The notes: generated by a model from the letters alone, not told the origin. Counted from the stretch's first letter, positions 32,168-43,136 are shown. The stretch is 64,000 nucleotides of DNA from Anastrepha obliqua (GCF_027943255.1 NC_072895.1:81594001-81658000), one strand, 5' to 3'. Numbers and translations: made by a program.

Positions 32168-33044
32168 ATGGAACGTTGGCAAAATCGAGTTGCAGTGGTC
32201 ACCGGTGCCAGTTCTGGCATTGGCGCTGCTTGTATGAAATATCTCGCGAATAATGGAATGGTTGTAGTGGGCCTGGCACGACGCAAAGAACTCATGGACG
32301 CTCTGAGGGACCAAGTCGAACCAGAGGCGCGCGCTCGCGTTCATGCCATTCGTTGTGATTTGCGAGACGATCAACAGATTATCGCTGCATTCAAGGAAAT
32401 CGAGTCCAAGTATGGACCTGTTGCGGTGCTTGTAAATAATGCGGGCACTTTGCGCGTAATGAATTTGGTGAATGAGAACAACTCGCAGGATGTAAATGAT
32501 GTGATCAACACTAATGTATTGGGTGTAGTCAATTGTACGAGAGAGGCATTCCGCTCCATGAAAGCCAACGGCGGTGATGGGCATGTTTTCATGATCAACA
32601 GCATCTCGGGACATACTGTGCCTAGGATACCGAATCATTCTCTAAATATTTATGCGCCTACGAAATTTGCGGTGACGGCAATGACGGAGGTTTATAGGCA
32701 AGAATTTTTGAATCAAAATACGAAAGTTAAAGTGACGGTGAGCTCAACAGTGAATTAAATATTTAATACCTGTATATTGCTATTGAGACATAATCGAAAT
32801 TACAGAGTATAAGTCCCGGTGCTGTAGATACAGAAATCGTACCAATGGAAATGAAAGCTGCTTTGGAAACTCTACCATTTTTGCAACCGGAAGATATAGC
32901 TGATGCTTTGCTGTACAGCCTTCAGACACCTCCTCATGTGCAGGTTTGTTGATAAAATATATGGAGGGGATTTAATACACAACATCTCATATATCTTTCC
33001 AGATACACGAAATGATTGTTAAACCAATTGGAGAACTATTTTAA
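32168..33044 (+). CDS. Short-chain dehydrogenase/reductase (DHRS11/farnesol dehydrogenase-like)
   Basis: Three exons, 32168-32737, 32806-32943 and 33003-33044, with introns 32738-32805 (GTGAGC..ACAG) and 32944-33002 (GTTTGT..CCAG), all in phase 0, giving 249 residues. It starts MERWQNRVAVVTGASSGIGA. This is a classical SDR: cofactor loop TGASSGIG at residues 12-19; basic ARR at 37-39, suggesting NADP(H); NNAG at 90-93; structural Asn116; catalytic Ser147 in INSISGH, Tyr162 and Lys166 (YAPTK); and SPGAVDTE after the first splice. It ends KPIGELF. Likely a cytosolic oxidoreductase acting on alcohols or ketones; insect relatives include NADP-dependent farnesol dehydrogenases, so juvenile-hormone or isoprenoid alcohol metabolism is possible but not shown. 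No frame breaks. It is the only gene in the window that looks intact and under selection. Confidence 0.93.
32738..32805 (+). other. SDR intron 1
   Basis: 68 bp, GTGAGC donor and ACAG acceptor. Without removal the frame ends at a TAA soon after the donor; with removal VKVT joins SISPGAVDTE, a conserved SDR block, in the same frame. Confidence 0.9.
32944..33002 (+). other. SDR intron 2
   Basis: 59 bp, GTTTGT donor and TTTCCAG acceptor. Splicing joins TPPHVQ to IHEMIVKPIGELF, the usual C-terminal strand of this SDR group. Confidence 0.9.
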
Positions 33045-33543
33045 ACAAGGAAGTTCACAATGTGCAATTGACATGTAAATTTTATAACAGACTCAATAGA
33101 AATATATCCCAGAGACTTGCGAGAATGGTGCGCCATTTTTATTTTGAGCGAAATTGAACATTTCTGAAAAAATTTCTCTTATGTGACCCTCGTAAAATGC
33201 TTAGTTTGGTAGTAAGGTATGATGGCTACAGCGGTTTGAATGGTTTCAATCGGCTTATAACGCATTCTGTCCATCACCAAAGGGGGTTTTGGAAGCAGAT
33301 AACATTAGCAGAGTTCCAAGTCGGGTAATTCCATTCACAATCGATTTATTGGTCGTATACCAGCTTGTGTGGCGTAAACCTTGAACTGAGCTTCTGAAGC
33401 TCTATAGGCTTAGTAAAAACGAAACACACAGTTGTCTGAGGAATCGTTAACTCTATTTTAATGAAATCGCAGACACCTTTTAATTATTTTTAATGAAATC
33501 TTGAACTTTTCGATGTTTTCTGGAGGTGAGCTTTGCTTTCGTT
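33045..33543. other. SDR 3' flank
   Basis: No canonical AATAAA is found close to the stop; AATAGA occurs near 33097. No other feature recognised. Confidence 0.35.
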
Positions 33544-33800
33544 TCGCCACCATAGTCGAATGGGTTGGTATGTGACCACCATTCGGTAGTGGCCGAGTTC
33601 GAAACCCTCTGAGCGCACGAAACACCCGAATGGCGTAAAATGTTTTTTCTAATAGCAGTCGCCTCTTGGCAGGAAGTGACAAATTCTCCGAGTGTATTTC
33701 CGCCATGAAAAAGCTGCTCATAAAAAATCACTTGCCGTACGGATTCGGTAGTCTATTGTTGGTCTTTCCATTTGTGGCATAACATCAAGACAGACAGACA
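33544..33800 (+). mobile_element. tRNA-derived SINE, degenerate copy
   Basis: The tRNA-like head is recognisable with an A-box-like TAGTCGAATGGGTTGG at 33554-33569 and a B-box-like GAGTTCGAAACCC at 33595-33607. The body word ctccgagtgtatttccgcca and tail words (ccatttgtggcataacatcaag) are shared with the copies at 38138-38450, 39976-40197 and 51323-51528. It is more diverged than those, and its tail abuts the tandem repeat at 33821. Confidence 0.75.
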
Positions 33801-33820
33801 GTGAAGAAGGAATTCGATCC

Positions 33821-34383
33821 GTCCTAATGCAGATTGGTTTAAAATATTAGAGCTCCCATTAAAACTACCTTTTTTGTTAAATTTAGCGAATTTTTTTGTT
33901 TTCTGTTTTGTTGTGTTTGTTTGAAAGAAAACTTTTGCCTACCCTAATGTAGATATATGTATGTAAAAAATTGCCTCTCGCATTAAACCACTTATTTGGA
34001 ATTTAGAGAATTTTCTGTTTTCCTTCTTGGAGAATTTTTGTAAACGAAGGAAAAATTCGGTCCACCCTAATGTGGGTACTTGTAAAATATCAGCTCTCCC
34101 GTTAAAAGTACTACTTTTTTTTTAATTTACCCAATTTTTTTGTTTTCTCTTTTGTTGTGTTTGTTTGAAAGAAAACTTTGGCCTACCCTAATGTAGATAT
34201 ATGTATGTAAAATATTGCCTCTCCCATTAAAAGCACTTATTTGGAATTTAGCGAATTTTTTGTTTTCCTTCTTGGAGAATTTTTGTAAATGAAGGAAAAA
34301 TTCGGTCCACCCTAATGTGGGTATTTGTAAAATATCAGCTCTCCCATTAAATCCATTTATTTTAAGTTTAGCGTATTTTCATG
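33821..34383. repeat. Dimeric ~120-bp tandem repeat (A-B-A-B-A)
   Basis: Four and a half units start at 33821, 33941, 34063, 34185 and 34309, each opening with (a/g)ccctaatg, followed by tgtaaaat, ctctcccattaaa and a ttttttgttttc stretch. Odd units share the cassette ttttgttgtgtttgtttgaa and the word tatcagctctccc; even units share agatatatgtatgtaaaa and cttcttggagaatttttgta. The real period is therefore a dimer of about 244 bp. The last unit is cut short at about 34383. Confidence 0.9.
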
Positions 34384-36163
34384 TCTACACTCCGCATTAC
34401 AACAAAAGTAATACGGTTTTTGCAAACTTCATATACGGTTGTCTTGAATCACCCTATATTTAGGCCTTGAAAATTATTCGTTCGCTTATGGGCGAATCGG
34501 TACTGAACATTAGCGGAACAGGTTGAGAACGGCCCCTTAATTATGTGTCGAATCGCGAAAGAACTTTAAGAGAAAATATTACTGTTGTTGTTGTATGGGA
34601 TTATTATTAGTTAAAAGCCTACGCGTATTTGTTTGCCTTTAAAAATCCACTTTAAACCCAAGTCGTGTCAATTCATTTGGTTTTAAAGGTTTGGCAAAGG
34701 ATGCAGGCACTCAGCTGATGGAGCGAGTGGTACGTGACGAATGAATAGCCAATCGGTTTTTATACCTAAATATTACAAACTTCTGTGCACTCAAAGGCAA
34801 TTCATTATCAAAACCACTGAAATCGTACAACAGACATCTTCATGCTCGAACTCGAGGTCAAAGTGCAATAGAGGGGGAGTAAGCGATAGATGTAAGGCTG
34901 ACATGTTTCACGCTCATTAATCTTAATTCGATGCAAGAGCCTGATATATACAGCAATCGAAGCCAGACAAATGGACATGTGCGATTTGCCGCTTAAAAAT
35001 GGACACCAACAACTCAGAAGGGCATTCGTTGCACAAGAAGTCAGACAAAAAAGGAACTAAAAACTAGTGAAGCCAAAAAAAAGAGAGAATGAACTCATTG
35101 CAGTTAAGACGACGAGTGGCGACACGAACCTGCAAAAAATCCAGCCACTCGTTCGAAATACTACAAATTGTTCTACATTTGTGGTACTTACACCCACACA
35201 CTAATGCAAAACATGAAATGGCAGTAGTGCAGTGCTGACCTCAAACCGAAGTTAAAAATCAAATACACTGACATCTGCGCTTAAGAAATGAAGCACTCTG
35301 TTGCAGTGGACAGGACATTGCAATTAATGGGATTTCATTAGCGTGCGCTTGCTCTTTAAATGGAAAGGGGAGAGAAGAGGGAAATTGGGGCAGTAGTAGA
35401 GGGTGCTGGAGTGGATGTTCGTAGTTTCACTAAATGGATGCACTGATAAGCTCACACGGATTACACAGCCGGCTCGATTCGGCAATCTACTCGTTTGCGC
35501 TTGTATTGGTGCATACCGACGAACACAACGTATTTAGAAATGAAATACTCCCACTCTCCCACTATGTACTCGTATGCACGTAAGTGTGTATGTAGTTGAT
35601 CTGCTTTAATTGTCAGGGATGCTGCTCACAATTTATTTAATTTTCTGAAATGCACTAAAAGGATTTAATCAGGATACACACACATGTGCACATATATGTT
35701 TGCGTGTGGGTATGTTGGGTTTAAAGGACGTGTATGCGTGCATTGAATGGCTGTAGAGTTCAAATAAGTCGGAAGTGTACGCGTTCATGTACGTTTATGT
35801 GTTCCACATATCTTTGGAAGGATTAGATATGTGTAAAAACACTTTAACAGCGACTTAAGAGCATTTCGTACACAGCTGAAGGACTTTGTAATAATTTGTA
35901 TTTGCGATTAATTTCGAGCTGTGCTTAGCAAGCTATGCACCTTTACTATGGATGCGAATTTTCGGGATTATATATTTTTAATCTCGCGATCCCGGAACTT
36001 TCCGAAATAAAGAGGTTTTAAAAAATATAAAAATTAAGGCATTGAGGGTATTATTCTCCAAGCGTGACTCAAATTCATGACTCATATAAAGAGGAGAACT
36101 ATGCTGGATTGTTAATGGGAGTTGAAACGTTGTCTGCGATAATACATAGTCTCTATATGTATA
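34384..36163. other. Unassigned, transposon-poor intergenic region
   Basis: About 1.8 kb without recognisable coding sequence or element ends. It has a slightly higher GC content and CA/TG microsatellite-like words (35660-35710). It could hold regulatory sequence or untranslated exons of neighbouring genes, but nothing can be assigned. Confidence 0.4.
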
Positions 36164-37170
36164 TTGGGTTGGGTAATAATTTCATGGCGTTTTTATATTT
36201 TCTTTTATTTTACAACGATTTGTTTACTGTTTGGCAAAGGGTAAGTTTTCATTCGATAGAATTCTTTCTGCGCTACAAAATCATGAAGCAAAAGCAAGCA
36301 AAGAAATGCTTTTCAACGAGGCATGGAAAAGGCGTCATTGAGTCTACAGCACGGAAATGATTTGCAAAGTTCAAAAATTACGACTTGGATGTCGTATTCC
36401 TGTCCCACAGTGGAAGGCCTGCTGAATTTAATGAAGAACGTCGCAAATCACTTTTGAAGCAGACCGGTCGCCAAGCAAGTCGTGAATTGGCGGAAAAAAT
36501 GAGCGACGACCATAAATTGATTCTCAATCACCTTCATTCAATGGGATTTACCGAAAATTTGGGAGCCTGGGTGCCTCATGAGCCCAACGATATAAACAAA
36601 GAAAGTCGCCTTCAAATTACTTCTCAGCATCTCGCCCGCCTTCGAGCAACATGCGGTTATAAACAGCGCTTTTTGTACGGAATCGTCAGGAGAAATGAGA
36701 AATGGTGCCTATACATCAATATGAAGCAAAGAAAGGAGTGGGTGGCTTCATGAGATACGTCACAGCCGAGAGTCAAGCCGGATCTTCATCCAAGACGATA
36801 ATGATATGTGTTTGATGGGACTGGGACGGCATGGTGCACTGGGAAATGCTTGAAAAGAATGTCTTGGGCAACAAGGAGCTCTACATGGCCCAGCTACACC
36901 GCATGAATGAAGCTATTCGACTGAAAATACATGATAGACATGGTGAAAACATACTCCTTCCCGAGATGCGTTACCTTCAATAACAAAGAGGTCCTTAAAA
37001 ACTGGTTTAACAACTTGGCGGAACGGCATCAACAAATGGTTGAGCGGTGGGAAGAGGTTGTAAACAGCAACGGCGAATATATAATTGAATAACTTATTGA
37101 TATTTATTGTTTTTTGTTTAAATAAAAGTCTTAAACGTCTAAAACTGCCACGAAATTATTGCCCAACCTA
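36164..37170 (+). mobile_element. mariner element, internally deleted
   Basis: A 1007-bp element with inverted ends TTGGGTTGGGTAATAATTTC and TTAGGTTGGGCAATAATTTC (reversed) and TA duplications at 36162-36163 and 37171-37172. The length is about 250 bp short of a normal mariner. Confidence 0.92.
36245..37092 (+). pseudogene. mariner transposase pseudogene, deleted
   Basis: N-terminal and central parts are readable: FHSIEFFLRYKIMKQKQA, then after stops NYDLDVVFLSHSGRPAEF, LAEKMSDDHKLILNHLHSMG, LGAWVPHEPNDINKESRLQI and RFLYGIVRRNEKWCLYINMK, where the first catalytic Asp (expected GDEKW) reads RNEKW, so it is lost. Downstream IMICVWWDWDGMVHWEMLEK-like sequence appears in another frame. A deletion removes the second and third catalytic Asp region, and the C-terminus VERWEEVVNSNGEYIIE then follows. 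It cannot be active. Confidence 0.85.
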
Positions 37171-37172
37171 AT

Positions 37173-38060
37173 ATCTACCATATTGTCCGATAAATGAAGG
37201 GCTGTACGTTTTTATTTTTCTCTCTAATTGCAGATTGTTTTCTATCAAAAGCTTTTTCATGTCAGAAATACACTGAGAGGTTCGCAAATGCCAGCCAAGG
37301 TGTGATTGCTGTTAACAAAAGCTTTTTTTAGGTATTGTCTGCAATGGCGATATTATTGCATTCATTTGTCACTTACTTACGGACTTAATTTCTCAGTGAA
37401 ATTGCTGATTTTAGTCGTATTTCAAGCTAAACTAGCTTTCAATAAAAAATATATTTATATTGGCTCTACAGTCTAGGTTCTGCTTAATTTACCTAATAGA
37501 AGTTGAATGTAAGAATATCAAGTCAAGACAGCCACTGCATGTCTCCAACGCAGTAATGAATACCCACATCCAAGGTTGCAGCATAAACTTTGCCTCGCTT
37601 GTAGAGAAGCTAATCAATTGAATAGTCAACAGTTTAATTGAAATGACAAATAGTTGATGTGTGCCCAATATATATATACTTCGGGTGCAAGTAGAAAAGC
37701 TAAAATGCAGTCTCAGCCTCAGTCACACACATAACATTTGTCATGTGGGTGTATGTATGCACCCTGCAGGGAAACCCCAAACAAATATGGAAACATTCAA
37801 GTTCACATACTGGTCTTTAATAGAAGGAATCATACTGGTTCGTCATTGACTAGAATAGTACCCGTAGTAAAGCGATCAATTTGTCAATTAAATAAGTACA
37901 TTTTTTTAGATAGGAAAACACTACATTCAAGTCTATCAAATAAAGGCAACAGTTAATTAATATTTGATTGAAATTTATGCACTTTACTTAGTCTTGCCAT
38001 AGATTTTGTGACAAATTTTACCATACATATGTCGAGAACAAATTCGCAGAAACAAATTTA
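37173..38060. other. Unassigned intergenic stretch
   Basis: AT-rich, with no coding signal or repeat recognised. Confidence 0.35.
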
Positions 38061-38069
38061 GTTACTCAT

Positions 38070-39310
38070 AAATTATATTCAGTTTCGCTATTTAATAATT
38101 GAGTGGGGAGCTAAGGAAAATCGCATTGCAGTAATTAATAAAAAAAAAAATAAATAATTGGCGCGTACACTTCTGTTAGGTGTTTGGCCGAGCTCCTTCT
38201 CGTATTTGTGGTGTGCGCCTTGATGTTGTTCCACAAATGGAGAGACCTACAGTTTCAAGCCGACTTCGAACGGCAGATATTTTTGTGAGGAGCTTTTTCA
38301 TGGCAGAAATACACTCGGAGGTTAGCCATTGCCTGCCAAGGGGCGACCGCTATTAGAAAAATATTTTTCTTAATTTTGGTGTTTTCACCGAGATTCGAAC
38401 CGAGAATTCCGAATGGTAGTCGCGCACCAACCCATTCGGCTACGGCGGCCGCAGTAATTACATTACATAAATATAGCAATAGTGCAAGTGAGATTTACGA
38501 ATTGCTGAAAAAACTTAATATTTCGACGATATTTGCTTACCATACGATCAATCGTATTTCCCAAATGTGTGAAGCAACAGACAGAAAAATAAGTGGTCGT
38601 CCTCTCGTGACTCGAACCAGAGCAGCCATAAAAGACGTTCGAGAAAGAATTCGCAGAAATCCCTTCAGAAAGCAGAAAATCATTTCAGGGTTATGAATGA
38701 ATCGACTAGATCCATGTCGAGTCTAATTGGAGAAATCTTTCCGTCGCTTAACTGGTCATCTTTTGACAACGCGCTTGAAGACACTCGGCAGGTGCAAGCA
38801 GCTATCTATTCTTTTCACAGATGAGAAAATTTCCACTGTTGAAGAAGTTTTTAATAAGTAAAACGACAAAATCTATGCTAAAACTTCTGAAGACACAAGA
38901 AATGTTCCTCCAAGGGTTCAGCATGGCCACCAGCTAGACTCCGTAATGGTTTGGTGAGGAGTGTCTTGCAAAGGCGTTACATGTCCTCATTTCTGCGAAA
39001 AAGGGGTTAAGACCGAGGAGAAAGTGTACCATGGTGAAGCAGTTGAGCAGTACTCTCTTTAGTGGAGAGTGTTGGATTTTCCAGCAAGATTCAGCTCCAG
39101 CCCATAAGGCAAAAACCACCCAACGGTGGCTAAAAAACAATATTCCTCGGAGCATAGGCACAGAAGATTGACCATCTGGAAGTCCAGATCTGAATCCATT
39201 GTCCTACAGTTTGTGGTCAGAATTGGAGAACATGTCCTGTCAAGGCCTTACAGAAATTTGGAGAGCCTCAAGCAGTCTTTGGTTCAAGCAGCGACGTCAA
39301 TAAAATGAAT
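38070..39310 (+). pseudogene. DD37D (maT-like) transposase, SINE-interrupted
   Basis: Fragments in order: ENRIAVIT just before the SINE and TLHKYSNSASEIYELLKKLN just after it, a helix-turn-helix TIFAYHTINRISQMCE, SGRPLVTRTRAAIKDVRERI, FTDEKISTVEEVFNK (first catalytic Asp), SVMVW-like NSVMVW, FCEKGVKTEEKVYH, QQDSAPAHKAKTTQRWLKNN (second catalytic Asp), SPDLNPLSYSLWSELE, and LESLKQSLVQAATSIK. The spacing to the third position is 37 residues, but that position is Ser (NPLSY) instead of Asp. In-frame stops and frameshifts are frequent. The terminal repeats were not identified. Confidence 0.78.
38138..38450 (-). mobile_element. tRNA-derived SINE, full-length copy
   Basis: A 313-bp insert in minus orientation, flanked by a 10-bp target duplication GCAGTAATTA (38128-38137 and 38451-38460). 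On the minus strand the head reads GGCCGCCGTAGCCGAATGGG, with an A box TAGCCGAATGGGTTGG (38428-38443) and a B box GGTTCGAATCTC (38390-38401), the internal RNA polymerase III promoter of a tRNA. The A-rich 3' tail lies at 38138-38160. It interrupts the DD37D transposase and so is younger than it. Confidence 0.9.
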
Positions 39311-39479
39311 GAAAACTAAAAAATTTATTGTTTAATATTTACATGATTAAATGAAACTAACTTCATTAAAAAAGTATGATACTAACGGATATACGGACTA
39401 GCTTGTAACAGAACTTATGGCAGGACTAAGTGTACATATATGGCAGTATACACAAGTAATATATACAAACGGAAATTGT

Positions 39480-39945
39480 ACTCTCCAAATATTGACTATA
39501 AATAATAAAGACATTAAATATGTATGATAAAAAGCCAAATGTTTAGGCATAATAATTGACGCAAAACTGACTTGGAAGGAGCATGCGAGTATACTTCAAA
39601 AGAGAAATGAATTAAAAACAGATTCAGACAACTCTACTGGCTACTACGGAACGGCTCGCGACTTTCACTTCGAAATTAATTGATAATCTACAAAATTCTT
39701 ATAACTCCAATCTGGAAATATGGTCTCGAACTATGGGGAACAGTAAGCAAGAAGGCAGGCTGGTACATAACTAATTACAATATACTCAGGGACCTCAAAA
39801 CTAAATTTATTCAAGACGTCATTCGAGAATGCAGCACAAATCCTTTTCATAGACTACTAACACAAACAAACCAAAAAACGCTAAAAATTCCACATTCAGA
39901 ACTGCAAAACCAAATAACTCCGACATCCCTGGCATCATTAACATA
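39480..39945 (+). pseudogene. Jockey-like LINE fragment, after the RT palm
   Basis: Reads KCLGIIIDAKLTWKEHA, a gap with frame changes, FRQLYWLLRNGSRLSLRNKL, then the open frame IIYKILITPIWKYGLELWGT and FIQDVIRECSTNPFHR. 'YLG..LD..L.W..H', 'YKT...PIWTYG.QLWG' is the thumb region of Jockey-clade reverse transcriptases. Neither the palm nor the endonuclease is present. Confidence 0.7.
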
Positions 39946-39975
39946 GATATCAGCAGCTGAATACGACCAAAATGA

Positions 39976-40197
39976 AAAAAGTTGGTTTTAGTAGCGGTAC
40001 CCCTCGGCAGGCAATGACAAACCTCCGAGCGTATTTCTGTCATGAAAAAGCTTCTCTTAAATAATATCTGCCGTTCGGAGTCCGCTTGAATCTGTAGGTC
40101 CCTACATTTTTTGGAACAACATCAAGACGCACACCACAAATAGGAGGAGGAGCTCGGCCAAAAGGGTGTACGCACCAATTATACATATGTAAATAAA
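39976..40197 (+). mobile_element. tRNA-derived SINE, 5'-truncated
   Basis: Body and tail of the same SINE as at 38138: tagcggtacccctcggcagg, the gagcgtatttctgtcatgaa word, tgccgttcggagtccgcttg, ggaacaacatcaagacgcac, and the tail caaaagggtgtacgcacc then tatgtaaataaaag. The tRNA head is missing, as expected for 5' truncation. No clear target duplication. Confidence 0.8.
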
Positions 40198-40199
40198 AG

Positions 40200-40735
40200 G
40201 CTTCCCAATAATAAGTGAATGGATTGCGCTATGGAGAGATGGTTAACGATGTTTTATGGCCGGAATTGGATGGTATTGATCTGGACAACGTTTATTTTCA
40301 ACAAGACGGCGCTACATGCCACACAAGCAACGAAACCATTGATATTTTACGGGAAAAGTTTCCGGACCGTGTTATCTCTTGAAAAGGTGATCACAATTGG
40401 CCACCGAGATCGTGAGATTTAACGCTTTGTGACTTTTTTCTTTGGGGCCACGTGAAAGAGAGAAACGCCGCCAATAGCCCAGAGTCGGTTCAAGACCTAA
40501 AAGATGGAATTCGTGAGGCTATCGAGGACATAGGGCAGCCACTTTGCAATTCGGTTATGGAAAATTTCATGAAAAGGATATTGTCCTGTAAACGTGGTCG
40601 TGGTGGTCATTTACCTGATGTTATTTTCCACTATTAACAGCCTGCCTTCCACTTTATAATGAAATATAGTAAACATCGGATCATTTATATTAAAAAATAG
40701 CATTTTTCTTTGAATATCAAAATCACACCTCTTAT
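40200..40735 (+). mobile_element. Rosa-type element, 3' half only
   Basis: A sister of the copy at 6411-6960 but in + orientation. The right end AAAATCACACCTCTTATT matches the other copy's AAGAGGTGTTATTTTGAT in reverse. The left end is truncated just before the transposase fragment, and the SINE at 39976 ends there. Confidence 0.7.
40218..40637 (+). pseudogene. DD41D rosa-type transposase, C-terminal half
   Basis: Reads VNGLRYGEMVNDVLWPELDG, VYFQQDGATCHTSNETIDIL (second catalytic Asp), then WPPRS, a TGA where Cys is expected, DLTLCDFFLWGHVKER (third Asp) and a full C-terminus GRGGHLPDVIFHY. Besides that stop there is one TGA after VIS. It corresponds to the fragment at 6513-6935, with about 15-20 percent divergence by eye. 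Confidence 0.8.
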
Positions 40736-40754
40736 TAAAAAAAATATATATATA

Positions 40755-41355
40755 TGGGCCGAAGCCAAGACATCCAGCATACAATACGCAGCACAGGTAT
40801 TTTGCCGAAGTGCGATAAGGGTAGCTAGTGGATACAGAACGGTCTCAGAAGACGCAATAGGCGTTATCGCAGGCAATCTACTGGCTGGCATTCCGGCAAA
40901 GGAATTGAGCCGTCTCTATGGCAGGCGACGAGCTAAGCCGCCATTAGAAGAAAAAGCTGCAGAGCGACTGCATTCGATAGAAGAATGGCAAGGCAAATGG
41001 AATTTGTCAACTAACAGACGCTGGACTCATAGGCTTATCTCAAATATTAGTCAGTGGGTGATCAGGAAACACGAAACCACAATCTCACTCAAACACTGAG
41101 TGGGCACCTCGTTCTGCCCAAACTGGAACAACGCGATTGAAAAAGGGAAACACGTATTCTTCTACTGCGATCCTTCCAGAGAGGGGCGCCTAACGCGTAG
41201 GCTACCTACGAACTTTCGACAAAACACAACCGCCCGAGCCTAGTTGTCACGACGCTGTCAGATGACGACGTGTCGGTAATACATACGACATCTTCTCTGA
41301 TGTTCAATTTGCTGTAGAGCCTTTTATGAAGTGGATCAATGGACACTATCAATAG
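40755..41355 (+). pseudogene. R1-clade LINE C-terminal fragment
   Basis: Reads AAQVFCRSAIRVASGYRTVS, EDAIGVIAGNLLAGIPAKEL, then RWTHRLISNISQWVIRKHE, followed out of frame by a CCHC-like region (KHVFFYCDPSREGRLT) and NTYDIFSDVQFAVEPFMKWI. The order 'QR..LLR...AYRTVS..A..V.AG..P', 'RWT..LIP.I..W..R.HG' and a zinc knuckle is the standard C-terminus of R1-clade ORF2. Only the tail is left; the preceding reverse transcriptase is absent. Confidence 0.7.
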
Positions 41356-42080
41356 CTAATAACCTCCATACGCCCATGTCAAAGGAGCCTGGACACAGGC
41401 ACATGTTGTGTCAGTAGACATAAGCGCGGCTCCACCTTGATGAAATGTTACCACTGTCCCAGAGCGCAGCTCAGCCGAAAATGAGGATTGTTATGGTGAG
41501 GGAGCATGCCCCACATATCACTGGTATGTGTTTGATGATGTTTCTGATAGTTTGATTTTTACTTCTTTAATTCCCTCGCCTCATTTGAAAAAAAAACTCC
41601 ATTTTTTTTACTTAAATATTCAAAAATATCGTCCCCAAACGGTTTTTCGAAATTCATACTATTTTACGGAGATTTAGCCATTTTAGTGACGCAACCTCTA
41701 CAGCAAAACTTCAAAATTAATTTTCAGGCAACAACAAAGCATTTTTCAACGTCCGGCATTTTGTCAAATTTAAATTTTTTTTAAATCGCAGTTAAAGATA
41801 ACGACATTTATACTGAACAAAAACCTTTTTGATTTCAGAAACCTGCGGGTCCCAGAATCTGTGGCGCCAGCGACATACTTGCAAGACCATGGAGACCATT
41901 TGAAGGCTGTTAACTTTTTGAACGAACCTCGTTTTTTTAAAGAATTTGTTTTAATTGGTTTAGGATTTACTTATAGTGAATTTTTGTAATCTTTAACCTT
42001 CTTTACCTGAAAAAAATTTCATTTAAATTTAATTAAAAATTTATCCTGTATGCACCTTTACTGTCGAATGAATATTTTAA
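41356..42080. other. Unassigned sequence left of the large palindrome
   Basis: No gene recognised. 41590-42080 is very AT-rich and similar in style to the palindrome arms, and may be part of the same repeat. Confidence 0.3.
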
Positions 42081-43136
42081 AACGTGGGTAAGACTCCGTC
42101 AGAAAATATGAGATTTGCAAGTGGTCTTTCGATTTCTTTGAAACTTTGGGAAATATTAGTTCTAGGTAAGATACATTCAAGCTTAAAAGGATTTTGAAAA
42201 ATTTTCAAAATTGAGTCATCTACGCCATGTTGAATATCGGGACCGTGTTTTTTCAAAAATCAATATTTCTTGAACCGGTGGATGGATTTCAATGCAATTT
42301 ACAGACAATATAGAAACAAATAAGTAGTTTAAATTAGTATTATGTAAAAAAAAAATTTCGAAATTTTGACCAAAAAAAAGTCAAAAAATTTTTTTGAATC
42401 AATTTTTAGTTGATTTGGCCACTTTTTTAGATTTTCTGTTATACACGTAACGATTCCTTATGATTTAACCTTTATTTTGAAAAAAAAAATTTTATGGTGT
42501 CTATAATAGTTCTCGAGATATTGCGATTTTAGTGGAAGCGAACACCGTGAATTTCGCGGTTACGCAGCGCAGGAGTAGAAAAACGCGCACAGACCTGCAG
42601 CAGTCTGCTCCAGTCACTTCATACAGGAACACATAACGCAGCGCGAACCGTGCGTACGTACGCGAAAGTGCGTGCGCGCTTCCACTAAAATCGCAATATC
42701 TCGAGAACTATTATAGACACCATAAAATTTTTTTTTTCAAAATAAAGGTTAAATCATAAGGAATCGTTACGTGTATAACAGAAAATCTAAAAAAGTGGCC
42801 AAATCAACTAAAAATTGATTCAAAAAAATTTTTTGACTTTTTTTGGTCAAAATTTCGAAATTTTTTTTTTACATAATACTAATTTAAACTACTTATTTGT
42901 TTCTATATTGTCTGTAAATTGCATTGAAATCCATCCACCGGTTCAAGAAATATTGATTTTTGAAAAAACACGGTCCCGATATTCAACATGGCGTAGATGA
43001 CTCAATTTTGAAAATTTTTCAAAATCCTTTTAAGCTTGAATGTATCTTACCTAGAACTAATATTTCCCAAAGTTTCAAAGAAATCGAAAGACCACTTGCA
43101 AATCTCATATTTTCTGATGGAGTCTTACCCAACGTT
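42081..43136. repeat. 1.06-kb near-perfect inverted repeat (foldback)
   Basis: Arms 42081-42540 and 42677-43136, each 460 bp, are almost perfect reverse complements. I see only a few mismatches, such as CCGTC against GATGG near the outer ends, one indel beside the outermost AACGT, and small differences in homopolymers. The 136-bp spacer (42541-42676) is GC-rich by comparison and has its own small palindromes (gcgtacgtacgc). No coding capacity or target duplication was found. It resembles a Foldback-type element or a palindrome made by inverted duplication. Confidence 0.9.

Noticed and set aside
33544..33607. Possible tRNA gene on the plus strand
   Set aside because: Same reason: it is the degenerate head of the same SINE family.
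38390..38450. Possible tRNA gene (A and B boxes on the minus strand)
   Set aside because: The cloverleaf is incomplete and the segment is the head of a SINE with a body, tail and target duplication.
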